Source of the DNA: Epichloe hybrida
Taxonomy: Eukaryota > Ascomycota > Sordariomycetes > Hypocreales > Clavicipitaceae
Assembly: GCA_019022495.1 (NCBI GenBank)
Contig: JAFEKR010000017.1
Coordinates: forward strand, 620,001-684,000
Direction of reading: 5' to 3'
DNA length: 64,000 nucleotides
Shown here: one piece after another, positions 10,840-22,116 of the stretch
Layout: every line of letters starts with the position of its first letter
Position numbering within the stretch: the stretch's first letter is position 1
Translations under genes and position numbers: made by a program
Notes under the pieces: model-generated
The model's input: only the letters and a program-made list of their open reading frames with translations
What the model was told of the DNA's origin: nothing
Databases searched by the model: none

Positions 10840-11935
10840 ATGCCCACAAACGAACACACAGGCGGCAACGGCTCTAGCCGCTTCGATCCCACCTTCACCA
10901 GCCGTGTCATCAAGACCATGGGCCCCAACATGGAGCCCAGAACCCGACAGGTCCTCTCCAGCCTGATCACTCACATTCACGACTTTGCTCGCGAAGTCGA
11001 GCTCACGCACGACGAGTGGATGGCTGGAGTGCACTTCATCAACTCTGTCGGTCAGACTTCTACCAAGACGCGAAACGAGGCTCATCGTGTTTCCGACGTT
11101 CTTGGTCTTGAATCGTACGTTGCTTTCTTTTTGACTTACTCCAAGCTCTGCTACATCCTCCCTCATATTGGAACATCCACGTACTGACCCTTTTTTCTTT
11201 TTTTTCTCTTTTTCCTTCCCTTGACGGATAGACTAGTTGATGAGATCGCCAACAAGATCATCGCCGAAGACGGCGACATCGACCCAACTTCCTCGTCTAT
11301 CCTCGGCCCATTCTGGTCCCCCGACGCGCCTTTCCGTGACAACGGCAGCACCATCATCCAGAACCCCAACCCTCACGGCCGCGTGTGCAAAATGCACGGC
11401 ACCATCACCGACCTCGTCACCGGCAAGCCTATCCCAGGAGCCGTCTTCGACATCTGGCAGGCCAGCGCCAACGGCAAATACGACTTCCAGGACCCAGAGA
11501 ACCAGACACCCAACAACCTGCGAGGCAAGTTCAGGGCCGATGAGAACGGCAAGTACTGGCTCTACTGTTACCATCCTACGGCTTACTCGCTGCCCACCGA
11601 TGGCCCCGCTCACCAGCTTCTCACGCTCATGGATCGTCATCCCATGAGACCAGCTCATATTCACATCATGGTGCGTGAAATTATCTTGTGAAGAAGTCCA
11701 ACGCAAAAGGCACTAACGCGGAAAAAAATCACAGGTCACTCATCCCGAGTACAAGGGCTGCACAACCCAGCTGTACCCCAAGGACGATCCGTGGCTGGAG
11801 ACGGATACTGTCTTTGCTGTCAAGGATGACCTCGTCGTCGACTTTAAGCCTTACAAGGATGACAAGGCTACTTTGGAGCTCGAGTACAATGTTTTCTTGT
11901 CGCCAAAGGGATACAAGGGCAAGGTCTTTCAATAA
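10840..11935 (+). CDS. Intradiol ring-cleavage dioxygenase (catechol or hydroxyquinol 1,2-dioxygenase)
   Basis: The enzyme opens catechol-type rings between the two hydroxyls using non-haem Fe(III). Exons 10840..11114, 11232..11670 and 11735..11935 give 304 aa. Residues 1-115 are the N-terminal helical linker domain ([20 protein letters not shown]) found in catechol and hydroxyquinol 1,2-dioxygenases. The catalytic beta-sandwich begins at [16 protein letters not shown]. The iron ligands are visible: Tyr in [12 protein letters not shown], Tyr in [18 protein letters not shown], and two His in RPAHIHIMV. The last join restores [19 protein letters not shown]. The divergent muconate cyclase argues for the catechol branch, but hydroxyquinol dioxygenases share the same fold and length, so the substrate is not settled. 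The protein is cytosolic, with no signal peptide. Confidence 0.92.
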
Positions 11936-12802
11936 AAGAGACGGATTTCGTATGAGAACCAGATATCGAAGAAGATCCAGGGGTGAAGGAATATTGAAGG
12001 GGGAAGACGGAGCATGGTGAGGAAATTGCATTGGATAAATTATATGGATAAATGACATGGGAAAGTTTCTACATGGTATGATCCAGTTTGGCGTTTGGAT
12101 GAGGTGGCATGTTTGAATGATTAGGAGTTTTCGTCATTTTCTAAGATGTGAAAAGAGCACGTTACTTGGATTGTTTCTGTGCCTTCTCGAGATGTGTATG
12201 TAATAAGTGCGACGATGTTCTGATCTGGAAGCCATGTACCGGGTAGCTTGGGTTTGCAGAGGGCCATAATTGGCCGCGATAAGATAAGCCACACGGGCCG
12301 TTGTCACAGCAACAACGCCCTCTAGTAAACAATAGCAATACCCGCCAAGCTAGCCTCAGCTAGGCAACGGGAGCCGTTTGAAACCCTTGTCCTATGAACG
12401 ATGCCGCCGTTCTGTTCATCAATCCTGCTATTATAATACCACTTGGTGTGCACGCCGCATGGTGCCTCTTTTCGCAGCCTCTTCTTCTTCTCGCTTCATC
12501 TTTTTTGCTTCGTGTTTGGTAATATCTGCTCTACTTGTTCTGCTACCCAAGCGGGGCCCAGGTCGTCGTCATCGCAGCAGCCCATTTCCACAGACGCTCC
12601 CTCGAGTGGCTTGTGGTGATAACGTGGTGATAACGTGGTGACAACGGGGAGAAAAGGCCGGAATATTGAAGCATATAGCAAAGATCTCCCCAGCTCTTCT
12701 CCGCTCATCCCGTTTCTTCACCGTCAACAACCTCCTGCCAGCTTTGGCAGCCCTTCTGCAGCAGCGTCAGTCGACAGCCAGCAGACCTGGCAGCAAGACA
12801 AC
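11936..12802. other. Intergenic and 5' region of the Rid1-like gene
   Basis: No independent gene is supported. The frame of the downstream protein stays open back to an ATG at 12635, so a longer N-terminus is possible. A small direct repeat (GTGATAACGTG) lies near 12616-12640. Confidence 0.5.
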
Positions 12803-15147
12803 ATGGTAGGACAATTCGTCAGGAGCAATCCGGGTGCTCTCGGCGAGCTGCCGCAGAATCACCTGGGATCCGCTCCTCGGTCTCCCAGCAGGGCTGGCGA
12901 TGAAGGCCGGGATGACACGGCTCGAAATAGTGCACGTTCACCGACGAAATCTGTATTGGGCAAGCTTCCCTTTCGGTCCGGTGGCGGCGACAAGGGGTCT
13001 TCACGAACGACTGAATCTCGAGATGTGTCGCCCAAGAAGCCGAAGAAAACAAAGTCCGGCACGAACCTGGCTGGGTTACTATCTCGTCCCAAATCGCTCC
13101 GGAATCTGTACAAAACGGCGACCGATGATGAAAATCGAGCCAAAGACAAAGAGAACGTGACTCCCAGTGGCACGCCCAGCTCTGAGAGGCCACCACCACC
13201 CATCTTTTCTCAATTCGCCTCGGAAAGAACAACTGCGTCGCAGCAGGGACATGATTCGGAGCCCATGTCAACCAAAGTGGCTCAAGACCGGCCAAAGTCA
13301 ATGCAAGCTCCCAGACCACAGCTTGATCGTGCTCAATCCTCGTCACCTTCCAAGACGCAAGGCTGTGCTGCCAGGCCAGTGTCCGTGTTGCCCGACCAAA
13401 CACGCCGCAACAAGTTCCTCAGCGGTTTTGGTCATGCCCGTTCGAAAACGACCGTATCGAGCCCCACGAATGAGATTGCGGAGCTGCAGATAGAGCCCGA
13501 GGACATCAATCAACAACTCGAGGCTCTCTTGGATCGCCGAAACATCCCCGAGAATCAGCGATACAAGATGCGCAATCTGAATGACACAATCAAGCTGGAG
13601 TTCATTCGACAGGACTATGCTGAAATGCAAGCCGCAAAGGTGGAACGGTCCAGTGCTACTGGCACAGCAAGCAGAATGGTTAGCAACGATCGGGTTGTGA
13701 GCAGCAGCGGAAACAGTCCCAATGCCGAGGATGAGCGACCGAAGCGCAGTCGTGGAAGAAGCTTCACTTTTTCACGGGGTAAGAAAGAATCCAGCTCGCC
13801 GACGAAGAAGCCCAAGGGAGAAGGCACTCTGGGTCGGCATTTTCGAAGCAGGTCGACGGACAGCATTGCTTCCGAATCCCATCTCTCCTCCTCTGGCCAG
13901 TCGGTAGGGGCAGGGTTCTTGTCCAAGATGAAAACTCAGCAAGGCCCATCCGATTACGTTGCGTATCTGAGAAAAGTCCAGCAGCCGGAACTTGTCGAGG
14001 TGGGTAAGCTACACAAGCTGCGACTCTTGCTTCGAAATGAGACTGTCGCTTGGATCGAAGACTTTATTCAACAGGGCGGCATGCACGAAATTGTTAGTTT
14101 GCTCAACCGAATCATGGAGGTCGAGTGGAGGTATGCCCCATGCGAACCAGACGAAATGCTTCCATCAAGTTTGAGACTAACTCTTGTGTGTCTAGAGAGG
14201 AGCATGAAGATGCCTTGCTGCACGAAAATCTGCTCTGCCTCAAAGGTCTCACAACAACGGCCAAGGCGATGGAATATCTTGAGTGTGTTCAAGCAGACTT
14301 GTTTCCCAAGCTCCTGCACTTGCTTTTTGACCCAGAAAAGAAGGGCCCGAGCGAGTTCACGACGCGCAACATCATCACATCGGTTCTCCTTACCTACATC
14401 GAGTCCGCCGCCCCCGTGGAACAAATGATACGGGCCAAGAATGTCTTGGGCCATCTTCGCGACAAGCCCAGTAAAGAAGACGAGCGACCTCTTCCGTTTG
14501 TTCTCGAGATGAGACAGGAGCGACCGTACCGCGTGTGGTGCAAGGAAGTTGTCTCAGTGACCAAGGAAGTCTTTTGGATCTTCCTGCACAACCTGAACGT
14601 TGTCTCACTGCCCAGCGATAAGACGGCCCAGCCCGGCCTCACTGGTCAGGACGGTCGATGCTCCAACGATGATGACACGAATGGACCTTTTGGATACATG
14701 CTTCGCCATTTCCCCCGAGAGCGTCCGCCGGTTCCTGCTGCACCATATGTCGGCGGTGTCGAATGGGACGCAACAAACTATCTCGCTTCCCACCTCGACC
14801 TGATGAACGCCATCATTGCGTGCGCAGCCACGTCCCTGGAACGCAACAAGCTACGAGCAGAGTTTCGCATCTCGGGCTGGGAGCGATGTCTGGGCGGCAG
14901 CCTCCGCATCTGCAAGGAGAAGTTTTACGGCAGCGTACACGTTGCATTGCGAACCTGGGTTGCCGCAGCTGCTGAAGACGGCTGGGACGTCAGAGACGTT
15001 CGGTTCGGGCCTGCCCCCCAGCCAAGATCTCCCCAGAAACCAGGAGCTGGTCAGAAGCCCAAGGTTGAGCCTGCGCCCAAGTTGGACATGCCCAAGCTCG
15101 ACTTTGGCCTTGATCAGCAGCCTGGCGCCAAAGATGCATGGCTGTGA
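12803..15147 (+). CDS. RID1: GBD/FH3-domain protein, Rid1-like Rho-GTPase binding protein
   Basis: This is a formin-like regulator without the actin-assembling half. Exons 12803..14130 and 14196..15147 give about 759 aa. An in-frame ATG at 12635 would add 56 residues; I prefer 12803 because the preceding stretch looks like leader. Residues 1-210 are disordered and basic (SPTKSVLGKLPFRSGGG, KSLRNLYKTATDDENR). The GBD starts near EDINQQLEALLDRRNIPENQ and KYKMRNLNDTIKLEF-like sequence, interrupted by a Ser/Arg-rich insert. The FH3-type armadillo part follows (SDYVAYLRKVQQPELVEVGK, IEDFIQQGGMHEIVSLLNRI, LCLKGLTTTAKAMEYLEC), joined correctly across the intron at VEWREEHEDALL. The protein ends in a Lys/Pro tail without FH1 or FH2, matching fungal Rid1 rather than SepA/Bni1. 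Its role in polarity or cytokinesis is inferred from the family. Confidence 0.82.
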
Positions 15148-15921
15148 TGGTGATGGCGTTGGCCGTCTTGGCATCATGACGATGAGTATATAGATACATG
15201 ACCAACTACAATGGCCACAGAAGAAAGGAAGGACAGCACATGGCTCGGTGTACGGAGAGAGAGCACTGTAGTGCCGCAGTGCAATTTTCATTTTCGTTTC
15301 GGAACGGAGCAGACGTGAATTTGAGGACCAGTCACTCACTCTCTTGTGCTTGTGCACGTCACGTCACATGACGTCACATATTTTCATCATGAAGGGGTTC
15401 TTTTTTCTCTCCCTTTCCTATTCCATTCATTGGGTCAATAAGGTTGCATTTTGGGAGACATTCTTCTTTTCTTCTCCATTGTCGATAATATAGGATTGCC
15501 AGTAGGGACTGCAGGGGTATGATTGCATTGGTTATATGAATGAATTGATGACATAATGAGACATGGGCTCTTATACATGTACATGTTTCTCGACTTGAGT
15601 CATTGACGGATGAATTCATCTCCATGTCAATGGCAGCGCAGAATTGCATGTGCCATTTCTGCATGTTGGTGCCGAAAAGCGACCTCGGACCAACATGCAG
15701 TAGTCCAAGTGACTCTAGTCTAGCCCTTTGTGAAAAAAACACTGTCTTCTGTCTTGCTCGCGTTCATACACATACAGCATCGTTCACTGTCATTTTTCAT
15801 TTCGGCTAGTGAGTCTGACGAAGAAGGGGGAAAAGTCGGTCTGGTCTAGCAGCGCGTGGCCCTTGCATGTGCGTGAGCCATTTGCGCCAGTTGTTATCTA
15901 GCCCATCTTACCTAACCTACG
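15148..15921. other. Convergent 3' intergenic region
   Basis: This lies between the stops of the Rid1-like and RraA-like genes. It contains a perfect TGACGTCA palindrome at 15369-15376 and a TACATGTACATG run near 15575. I see no gene. Confidence 0.55.
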
Positions 15922-16710
15922 CTACCGGTGGAGTTGGAAGGCATCATATACCGACATGCCCTTGAGCACATCCTCCTTGACCTTTTCGTCTGCCGAGGTC
16001 AACCTGGGCAGCATTTCCAGAACCTGGTCGACCTTGTCCCGGGGGATGACGACGACGCCGTTGGCGGGGTCCTGGAAGGCGATGTCGCCGGGGGAGACGT
16101 TGACTCCGTTGATGTCGAGGGGCACTTGGAGGGCCCAGGGGATGCTGCCCCCTCCCGATCCAACGGTTGACTGGCCGAGAGCGAGAATCTGTCACCATTC
16201 TGGTTTAGTTGGACGGAAGAAAAGAAAGAAAGCAGGGGGGGGGGAGGTTCGTTCACCCACCGGCAGCTGGAGGCTCCTCAGTTCCTGCACGTCTCTGACC
16301 CGGCCGGCGACAATGATGCCCTCGACTCGTCGCATCTTCATGCGCAGCGCCATGATGCCGCCGCAGATGGCGTTGGTCTGGCCGGGGGCTTGCTTCATGA
16401 CCACAAAGGTACCGGGTTCCGAGACATCGGCCCAGTGAGTGTCCTTTGGCACGTTGGGAGCCGGGGCGGCCGGGGTCTCGCCTTTGGCGGCGAACAGGAT
16501 CGTGGACACCGGCGCGATGGTCGTCGTGGTCGGCGAGGTTGCGTCGTCGCTGGAGCTGGAGCTGGAGGGCTTGCTGCTGTAGGGGGCGAGGTCCGCGAGG
16601 TAGCCTGCTCCGGGGACCTTGAGCTTGAGGAGGGCGTCTGAGATATCGCAGGCTGTGTATTGCTGGAGTTTGGCCATGGTGGCTTGTGGCAGCCTCGCCG
16701 CCGTCGACAT
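15922..16710 (-). CDS. RraA-family protein (4-hydroxy-4-methyl-2-oxoglutarate aldolase / oxaloacetate decarboxylase type)
   Basis: The exons are complement(16261..16710) and (15922..16188), giving 238 aa. The start MSTAARLPQATMAKLQQYTA is preferred. An in-frame ATG at 16806 would add 32 residues rich in Arg and Ser. Family blocks are YTACDISDALLKLKVPGAGY at the N-terminus and QTNAICGGIMALRMKMRRVE leading into GIIVAGRVRDVQELRSLQLP, the glycine-rich substrate site with the conserved R-D pair. After splicing the protein continues with LALGQSTVGSGG, VPLDINGVNVSPGDIAF and DPANGVVVIPRDKVDQVLEM, where Pro-Gly-Asp and the terminal metal-site region are typical. A Ser/Asp/Thr-rich insert interrupts the first third, as often in fungal members. 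It was formerly annotated as dimethylmenaquinone methyltransferase, which is wrong for this fold. The physiological substrate is unknown. Confidence 0.85.
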
Positions 16711-18054
16711 GGCTTGTGACGTGGTTTGTTGGCGGGGACAATTGGATTGGAGTCGAAGACGAGGCTTGCGTATCCAGGGAATGATTCGCATGCGAACCGT
16801 ACTCATTTCTTTCTTGTTTCTTGTTTCTTTGATTTTTAGTTTTCAATTTCTTTTTTTCCACACCATCTCCGTCTGTGTCCTAATTGGCGGTTCGCGGTTC
16901 GCGGCTCGTGAAGTGTGATGGATGGCGTTTGGTGGCTTTAGTTGTCGACCCGAAGGCCGAGCCGAGGTGCCTTGCTGGTGCCTTCCCAATTATAGCCCAA
17001 ATTATGTGATCGGCTGGTACATACGACCATAGCCGCCAGCCAAATCTGGATCCCGTCCGATCTCCGCTAGATAATCTGGCGAGCGCTAGATTAGTAGTTG
17101 AGTCGGTGACGATCAGCGAATACCTAGTGTTGTATGTTTTATTTTTTGCTCATTGTTCTGTTGTTCTTCCTGTTATCGGGAGCCCCCTCGACGAATCAAG
17201 AACTTGTTCCTGCCCGTCACAAAGTTTCCGCCCGATACGCCGGGCGTTGGTGCCCGGTATTACTTCCTCTCATGCCACCCGTACGGAAGTAGATAGATGG
17301 CTTATCTATCCCCACGCAGCCGTTGACGGGTGGTTGATTGAGAAGAAGACATGTGAAAAAGTGGAAGCGCTGGCATGGCGCAGGCCAAATGAGTCGTGTC
17401 AAGTCGTGTCATGTCATCATCCTGAATTGGTATCATGTCTCGGGTCACGTTTGACTCTTTGTCGGCGCATAACCTCATGTACCAACTAAGCTGGCGTGGA
17501 GGAGCCATGAGCTTCTGCTGGATAAATCAAGTGAAGAAGTGATCAATTCGATCCCAGACAAGCCAGCAAGAACTCGTCCGACAGCTTGCAAGAGCTTTCC
17601 ACTTTCCAACTTTTGGCCTCGAAATTTAAAAGCCTCACACCACTCACAAGCGTGACGCACCCGCAGTACCCCACTTCTTTGAAAAGGTCCCCTCTTTGCG
17701 TTTGTATAGTCCGTATTTGCCACTGACTTGTTGACCTGATTTGTCTGGCCGTTAATTCTTTTGCTTCATCACGATTCACCCTCAAGAGGTCTTTGCCTTG
17801 CCCAGCCGCCCCATTATCCATTATCTCATATCTCATCCTGCCTCATCCCGCTCCCAGCGCAACCAACGCCCACGCCCAAGCCCACGCCGGCCTGCGCCAC
17901 ACTCCACCAGGAGAGAGCAAAATACCACACAGAACCGAGTGCCATCCATTTGCCTGCAAGGCGATGCCCGTCTGGGCACTACTCCAAGTGCAGCCCACGA
18001 ATCTCGAGACGAACTGCGCATGTTGCTAGGGTCGTCCGAACCCTGTCGGTGACA
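16711..18054. other. Divergent intergenic region and 5' leader of the WBP2-like gene
   Basis: No protein-like frame with family motifs is seen. The last 300 bases are C-rich and poor in splice sites, as expected of a transcribed leader. Confidence 0.5.
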
Positions 18055-19269
18055 ATGTCGATAAAGTAAGTCTCTCAGCATTCAGCGTCAAAGGACCGGT
18101 CTCTTTCTCTCGAGTCCCTCTCACTTGTCTCGACTCACTCCCGCTACACCCCTCGCCTCACCGTCATCCTCGTCATTGGCCCTTACACTATTCTTGCCTG
18201 CCCTTTCACGTTTTGCATGTGTTTATTGATGTCTACTTCTTGGCCCTTGCCTCAGCCGACTCAGCCAACATCATGTGTTGAACTATCTACCACTCGCTCG
18301 ATTCTCCCCATCATCGGTCGGCGCACTTGCCATTCACTTTTTCATCCCAGGAATATATACATATCCTCATATATATGCATGAAGGCATCTAGCCATCTCC
18401 ATCACTCCCCCACCTGGCTCCATGGATAGATGCACCGCGGCATTCTCACCATGGAAAATCCGCTTGACTATCTGATCACCAGTCCACCGCGTCCCAGACG
18501 GCCCACTAACCATGACTCTACTGCTAGCTGGGTCATGCTTAACCAGGGAGGGTTTGTTAAGTTGGGAAACGAGCGAATTCTCCTCAAGCTCGATTCAAGA
18601 ATATCCTGCGAGTTATCTGTGCCCCAGGAGCTGAAGGCCCGATGCCCTCCTTTCCAGTGTAAAAGCGATAAGGGGACGCTATTTCTCACAAACAAAAGAG
18701 TGAGTCGTTCAAGTGTGTACAAGCTACAACGCCACGTCCGCTAAGTTTGCCGCGACTTGATTCAGATTGTGTATCTGCCCGCTAAACCCACACAAGAGCC
18801 GAGATTCGAATCTTTCAGCGCCCCAATTCTCAAACTTCAAGATTCAAGCACATCATCATCCATGTGGTGGGGTTGGGTCTGGAAGTCGGACTGTATCCCC
18901 GTTTCTGGAGGGGGGATCCCGCCTGACTTGCCAAGGATAGAAGTCAAATTTACATTTTCTGATGGAGGAATGATGGAGTTTAATGAAACGTATATTAGAC
19001 TACGAGAGAGGCTGTTCCAGTACCAGGAAATGCGAAGGGAGATGGGTTCTGGATCGGATATTCCTGACGAGCCCTTACCCGCATACGAAGCCTCCGGAAA
19101 TCAGCCAATTGAGGCAGCAAGTTCTTTGGATGTTCCAGGGAATAATGGATCAAGCATTTCGCCTAGTTGTCGCGCACCCGACGAACCACCGCCCAATTAT
19201 GACGAAGCACAGGCGCAACAATTGAGCATGCGACTTGAAGACCATGTTCGCGGTGAAGCAGGTTCTTGA
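18055..19269 (+). CDS. WBP2-like GRAM-domain protein with PY motifs
   Basis: Exons 18055..18065, 18528..18699 and 18766..19269 give 228 aa. The tiny first exon (ATG TCG ATA AA) joins across a 462-nt intron to give MSINWVMLNQGGFVKLGNER, the family's normal beginning. The acceptor has a good ACTAAC branch site just upstream. The GRAM/PH-like fold covers ILLKLDSRISCELSVPQELK, CKSDKGTLFLTNKRIVYLPA, SFSAPILKLQDS, WWGWVWKSDCIPVSGGGIPP and VKFTFSDGGMMEFNETYIRL. The tail carries EPLPAYEA and EPPPNYDEAQ; the second is a PPxY motif able to bind WW domains, as in animal WBP2 and fission-yeast stress-induced relatives. Cytosolic or nuclear adaptor function is inferred. A longer alternative N-terminus starting inside intron 1 is possible (see findings). 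Confidence 0.88.
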
Positions 19270-19951
19270 TTTCTCGGATGGTCATTTTTTTTCTGAGTAA
19301 TGAGAACTCGGACAGGTGCATTTCGTTCCTGTTCAAATTTACCATGAAAAGAAGTTGGCCTCGAACAGTTCATACAGTCACGAATGTGTTATAGAGACCA
19401 TAAGTTTCACGGCATTCATATTGGCCAGTCCGTGGCTTCTGCGGCGCTGGTAGCCAAAAATTGTCCACCGCAGTGGGCTTGGGTCGGCATTATTGTTTAC
19501 GGTCCTTTTAAGTCGTCGTATCCTTTTCATTTCTCTACTCTGTCATGTATTTTTCTTTCTCTTTCTAGTCATTTGCTCTACTTTCCATTTCCGAAACATG
19601 CCAATTGGGGAGCTGGAATAGTCAAGAGCATGGCGGCGTAGTCGTCATCAGGACTGTCAATGCAATGGCTGAATAGACATCTGTGTTGGGTACCTCGGGC
19701 GCGGTACTGTAGTGATCATAATATGTACGTCGCGAATAAGTGACGGACGGCAATGGCCTCAAATCTAGTGTGCATGTGATTCTGCACGTGATCTGTTCAG
19801 TTCCCAGCGGGTTCAATCCACCAATCAATGTGCGCCAATTCCGGATCGGTTTTCGACTTTGACCCGACCGACCTCGCATGATCTTGGTCAGACCACCGCA
19901 AACCACACATCACCTACAACCCTTTCCGTTGTGATCCACCGAACCGTCACG
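19270..19951. other. Intergenic, Qcr6 promoter side
   Basis: No gene is supported between the WBP2-like stop and the Qcr6 start. Confidence 0.55.
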
Positions 19952-20864
19952 ATGGGTATCTGGGACGCCTTTTCCGAGATTGTCGAGGCCGTGACGCCAT
20001 GGAGTGTTGTTGAGGCTGAGGCCCCGGCTGAGGAGTCCAAGGTAAGGGATTCCATCTTTGTCCTTCCCCTTGATGCACGATGTTCCTAGGCCGTCGACAC
20101 CGCTAACCGGTGCGGCACCACACTGATGCCTATACACGACTTCGGAAAACAATTTCTAACAGAATAACCTTGGCAGGAGGAGCCGGCCGCTGATACCGAG
20201 TCCAAGGACGGAGACGCTACCGAGGAGTCAACCGAGGAGTCCAAGGATGAGGAAGCCACTGGAGACGCTGACGAGGAAGACGATGAGGAAGAGGAGGAGG
20301 AGGAGGAGGAAGAGGAGGAGGAAGAGATTGTCGACCCTAAAGAAACTCTCGAGGAAGGTTCGTAACAATTGCCTACCATTGGTAATCGATCCGAGAGCGT
20401 TTGGTCAAGGACGTCATGGTTCTCGGCCATTCGCGAGAGGGGATCTACGTCTTTTTGCCCACCACGTCAATTGTTTGCGTATACCCACTGGCGCTTTCTC
20501 CTGACTGATTTGTTGAACCATACAGAGTGCAAGAACTCTGCTCAATGCGCTCCCGCCAAGCACCACTTTGATGAGTGCGTTGAGCGCGTCCAGCAGCAGG
20601 AGAGTGAGGGCGAGGCCAAGGAGGACTGCGTCGAGGAGTGTACGTTTTTGATCCAGATTTCCTCAAAGACCCCACCAAGCTGGCTCACCCAATTGTTTGT
20701 CTCATTCAATCGGTGTTTCTGTTTGATGTGAACGAATTGGACCCCCTTCGCACTCCAATTATCCCTATGTTCCAAATGCAACTAACTTGTGTCCTGCAGT
20801 CTTCCACCTCGCCCACTGCGCTACCTCCTGCGCCGCGCCTAAGCTTTGGTCCAAGCTGCGATAA
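19952..20864 (+). CDS. QCR6: Cytochrome bc1 complex subunit 6 (hinge protein)
   Basis: This is a small acidic intermembrane-space subunit of respiratory complex III that helps dock cytochrome c on cytochrome c1. Four exons, 19952..20041, 20177..20357, 20526..20639 and 20800..20864, give 149 aa. The N-terminus MGIWDAFSEIVEAVTPWSVV is followed by a long acidic stretch of almost uninterrupted Asp/Glu, ending EEIVDPKETLEE. The folded hinge domain has the twin Cys pattern ECKNSAQCAPAKHHFDECVE, EDCVEEFFHLAHCATSCAAP and the usual ending KLWSKLR. Every intron has a canonical donor, and each join restores this pattern. Three introns in 450 coding bases is dense but normal for such fungal genes. Confidence 0.94.
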
Positions 20865-21580
20865 ATTTTCTGCGTCATGCGTTCAACGGCTACTACTTGG
20901 ATTCGTCGAAGCTTGGCCGCCCGTATCGGCGAATTTGCTTTTTCTTACCACGGTGACTAACGAGGAACCGAAACGTAGAAGAGCAAAGAGCAAAGACTTG
21001 ACAAAGGAATGAAGAAGCAAAAGAAAATGTTGTTTCGGGGGGGGGGGCTTATTTGACGGAGTGGTGTTTTCGTGGGAAAACGCGTCCATGTATCATCTGC
21101 CACGACTGGGTTGGTGGGCGGACTTGTGAAAAGAGTCCGACTTGCCTTGCAGGATGGTGAAATTTTGTCTGTATCATCAATGCTGCAGCGCCAAGAATAG
21201 ATTTTCTCTCTTCCTTACACGCCTTTTCCCGTTTCTTATTCCCCTAGTCATGTCATGCACGCAAAGTTCATGTTCAAACACCTATGAAATGGATACACAG
21301 CGATGGGCACGCCCAACTTGGACGCCCACGTTGACTGGCCTTCTCGTCATGTCTACGCAGATGGGGTGAATCTATTCTTATTTGAATAGAGGGAAAGCGG
21401 GAAGCTGCTATGCAAAGCCCCCTGCCTCCCCTGAGCTCCGCATCACAGAATGCTTCAATCAGGGAACACTTCGCTTTCCCTGATAGCCACGAGATGCCTC
21501 TCCAGCCCCGTGCTTACCTCTGGAATAGTCACTCCAGCCAGTAGTTGGAATCAACCAGCCATCTACCGTGGTCAAGCACG
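20865..21580. other. Intergenic, no supported gene
   Basis: This lies between Qcr6 and the desaturase relic. It contains a G-run near 21038-21047. Short frames show no family motif. Confidence 0.5.
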
Positions 21581-21925
21581 TTAGGCGCGTGACACATCCG
21601 CACAATTGTTCTCCAAGTGACGATGCTTAACATGGTGATAGTAGTAGAAGTTCCAGCCGTTTCCCATAAGTGGATATGTGCTACAGGGGACGAGAGCATC
21701 CAAGAGAGCATAACGATTCCTGAGGATGCCGTCCGTGAGTGTATGTATTGATATCTTGACGCATCATGGGAGTGTCCACGTACTCGAGAAAGTTCCAATA
21801 TGAGAACGCAGCTCTCGGGCCAGAGATACGCAAATAGAGTAGCAAATGTTTGATCTTCACTACATCCGTTTCGACACGATGCGCCGAGAGGGCCGCGCGA
21901 ATGAAGGGTCGGTCCTACGAGCCAT
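21581..21925 (-). pseudogene. Fatty-acid desaturase relic
   Basis: Reading the minus strand in shifting frames reveals fragments of a fungal fatty-acid desaturase-type protein. A possible N-terminus is MARRTDPSFARPSRRIVSK, beginning at 21925. After a gap come RAAFSYWNFLEYVDTP and MMRQDINTYTHG. After a one-base shift comes GILRNRYALLDALVP, followed by GNGWNFYYYHHVKHRHLENN, which carries a HxxxHH-type histidine box (HHVKHRH). A stop follows at 21581-21583. The transmembrane segments expected between the N-terminus and this block are missing, as are the later histidine boxes. It is therefore a non-functional remnant. It lies just downstream of the NRPS on the same strand. Confidence 0.68.
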
Positions 21926-22116
21926 CTTGGTACAGTTTGAGCCACCACGGTCGTCTCCAGACCATTGGGCTGCACAGTGTCTCTCTTCACAAGAACTGTA
22001 TTTCGCACGGAGTCACACTACTGCGCTTCGCACCCTTTCGACTCTCACCATTACTCCATCCCTGTTCACACACACTATCATGGGTCCTACTTCCCTACTT
22101 CACTTGGATGTCCCAC

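Noticed and set aside
17106..17489. 127-codon plus-strand frame between the RraA-like and WBP2-like genes
   Set aside because: A hydrophobic start resembles a signal peptide, but the rest has no pattern and no splice partners. Not supportable as a gene.
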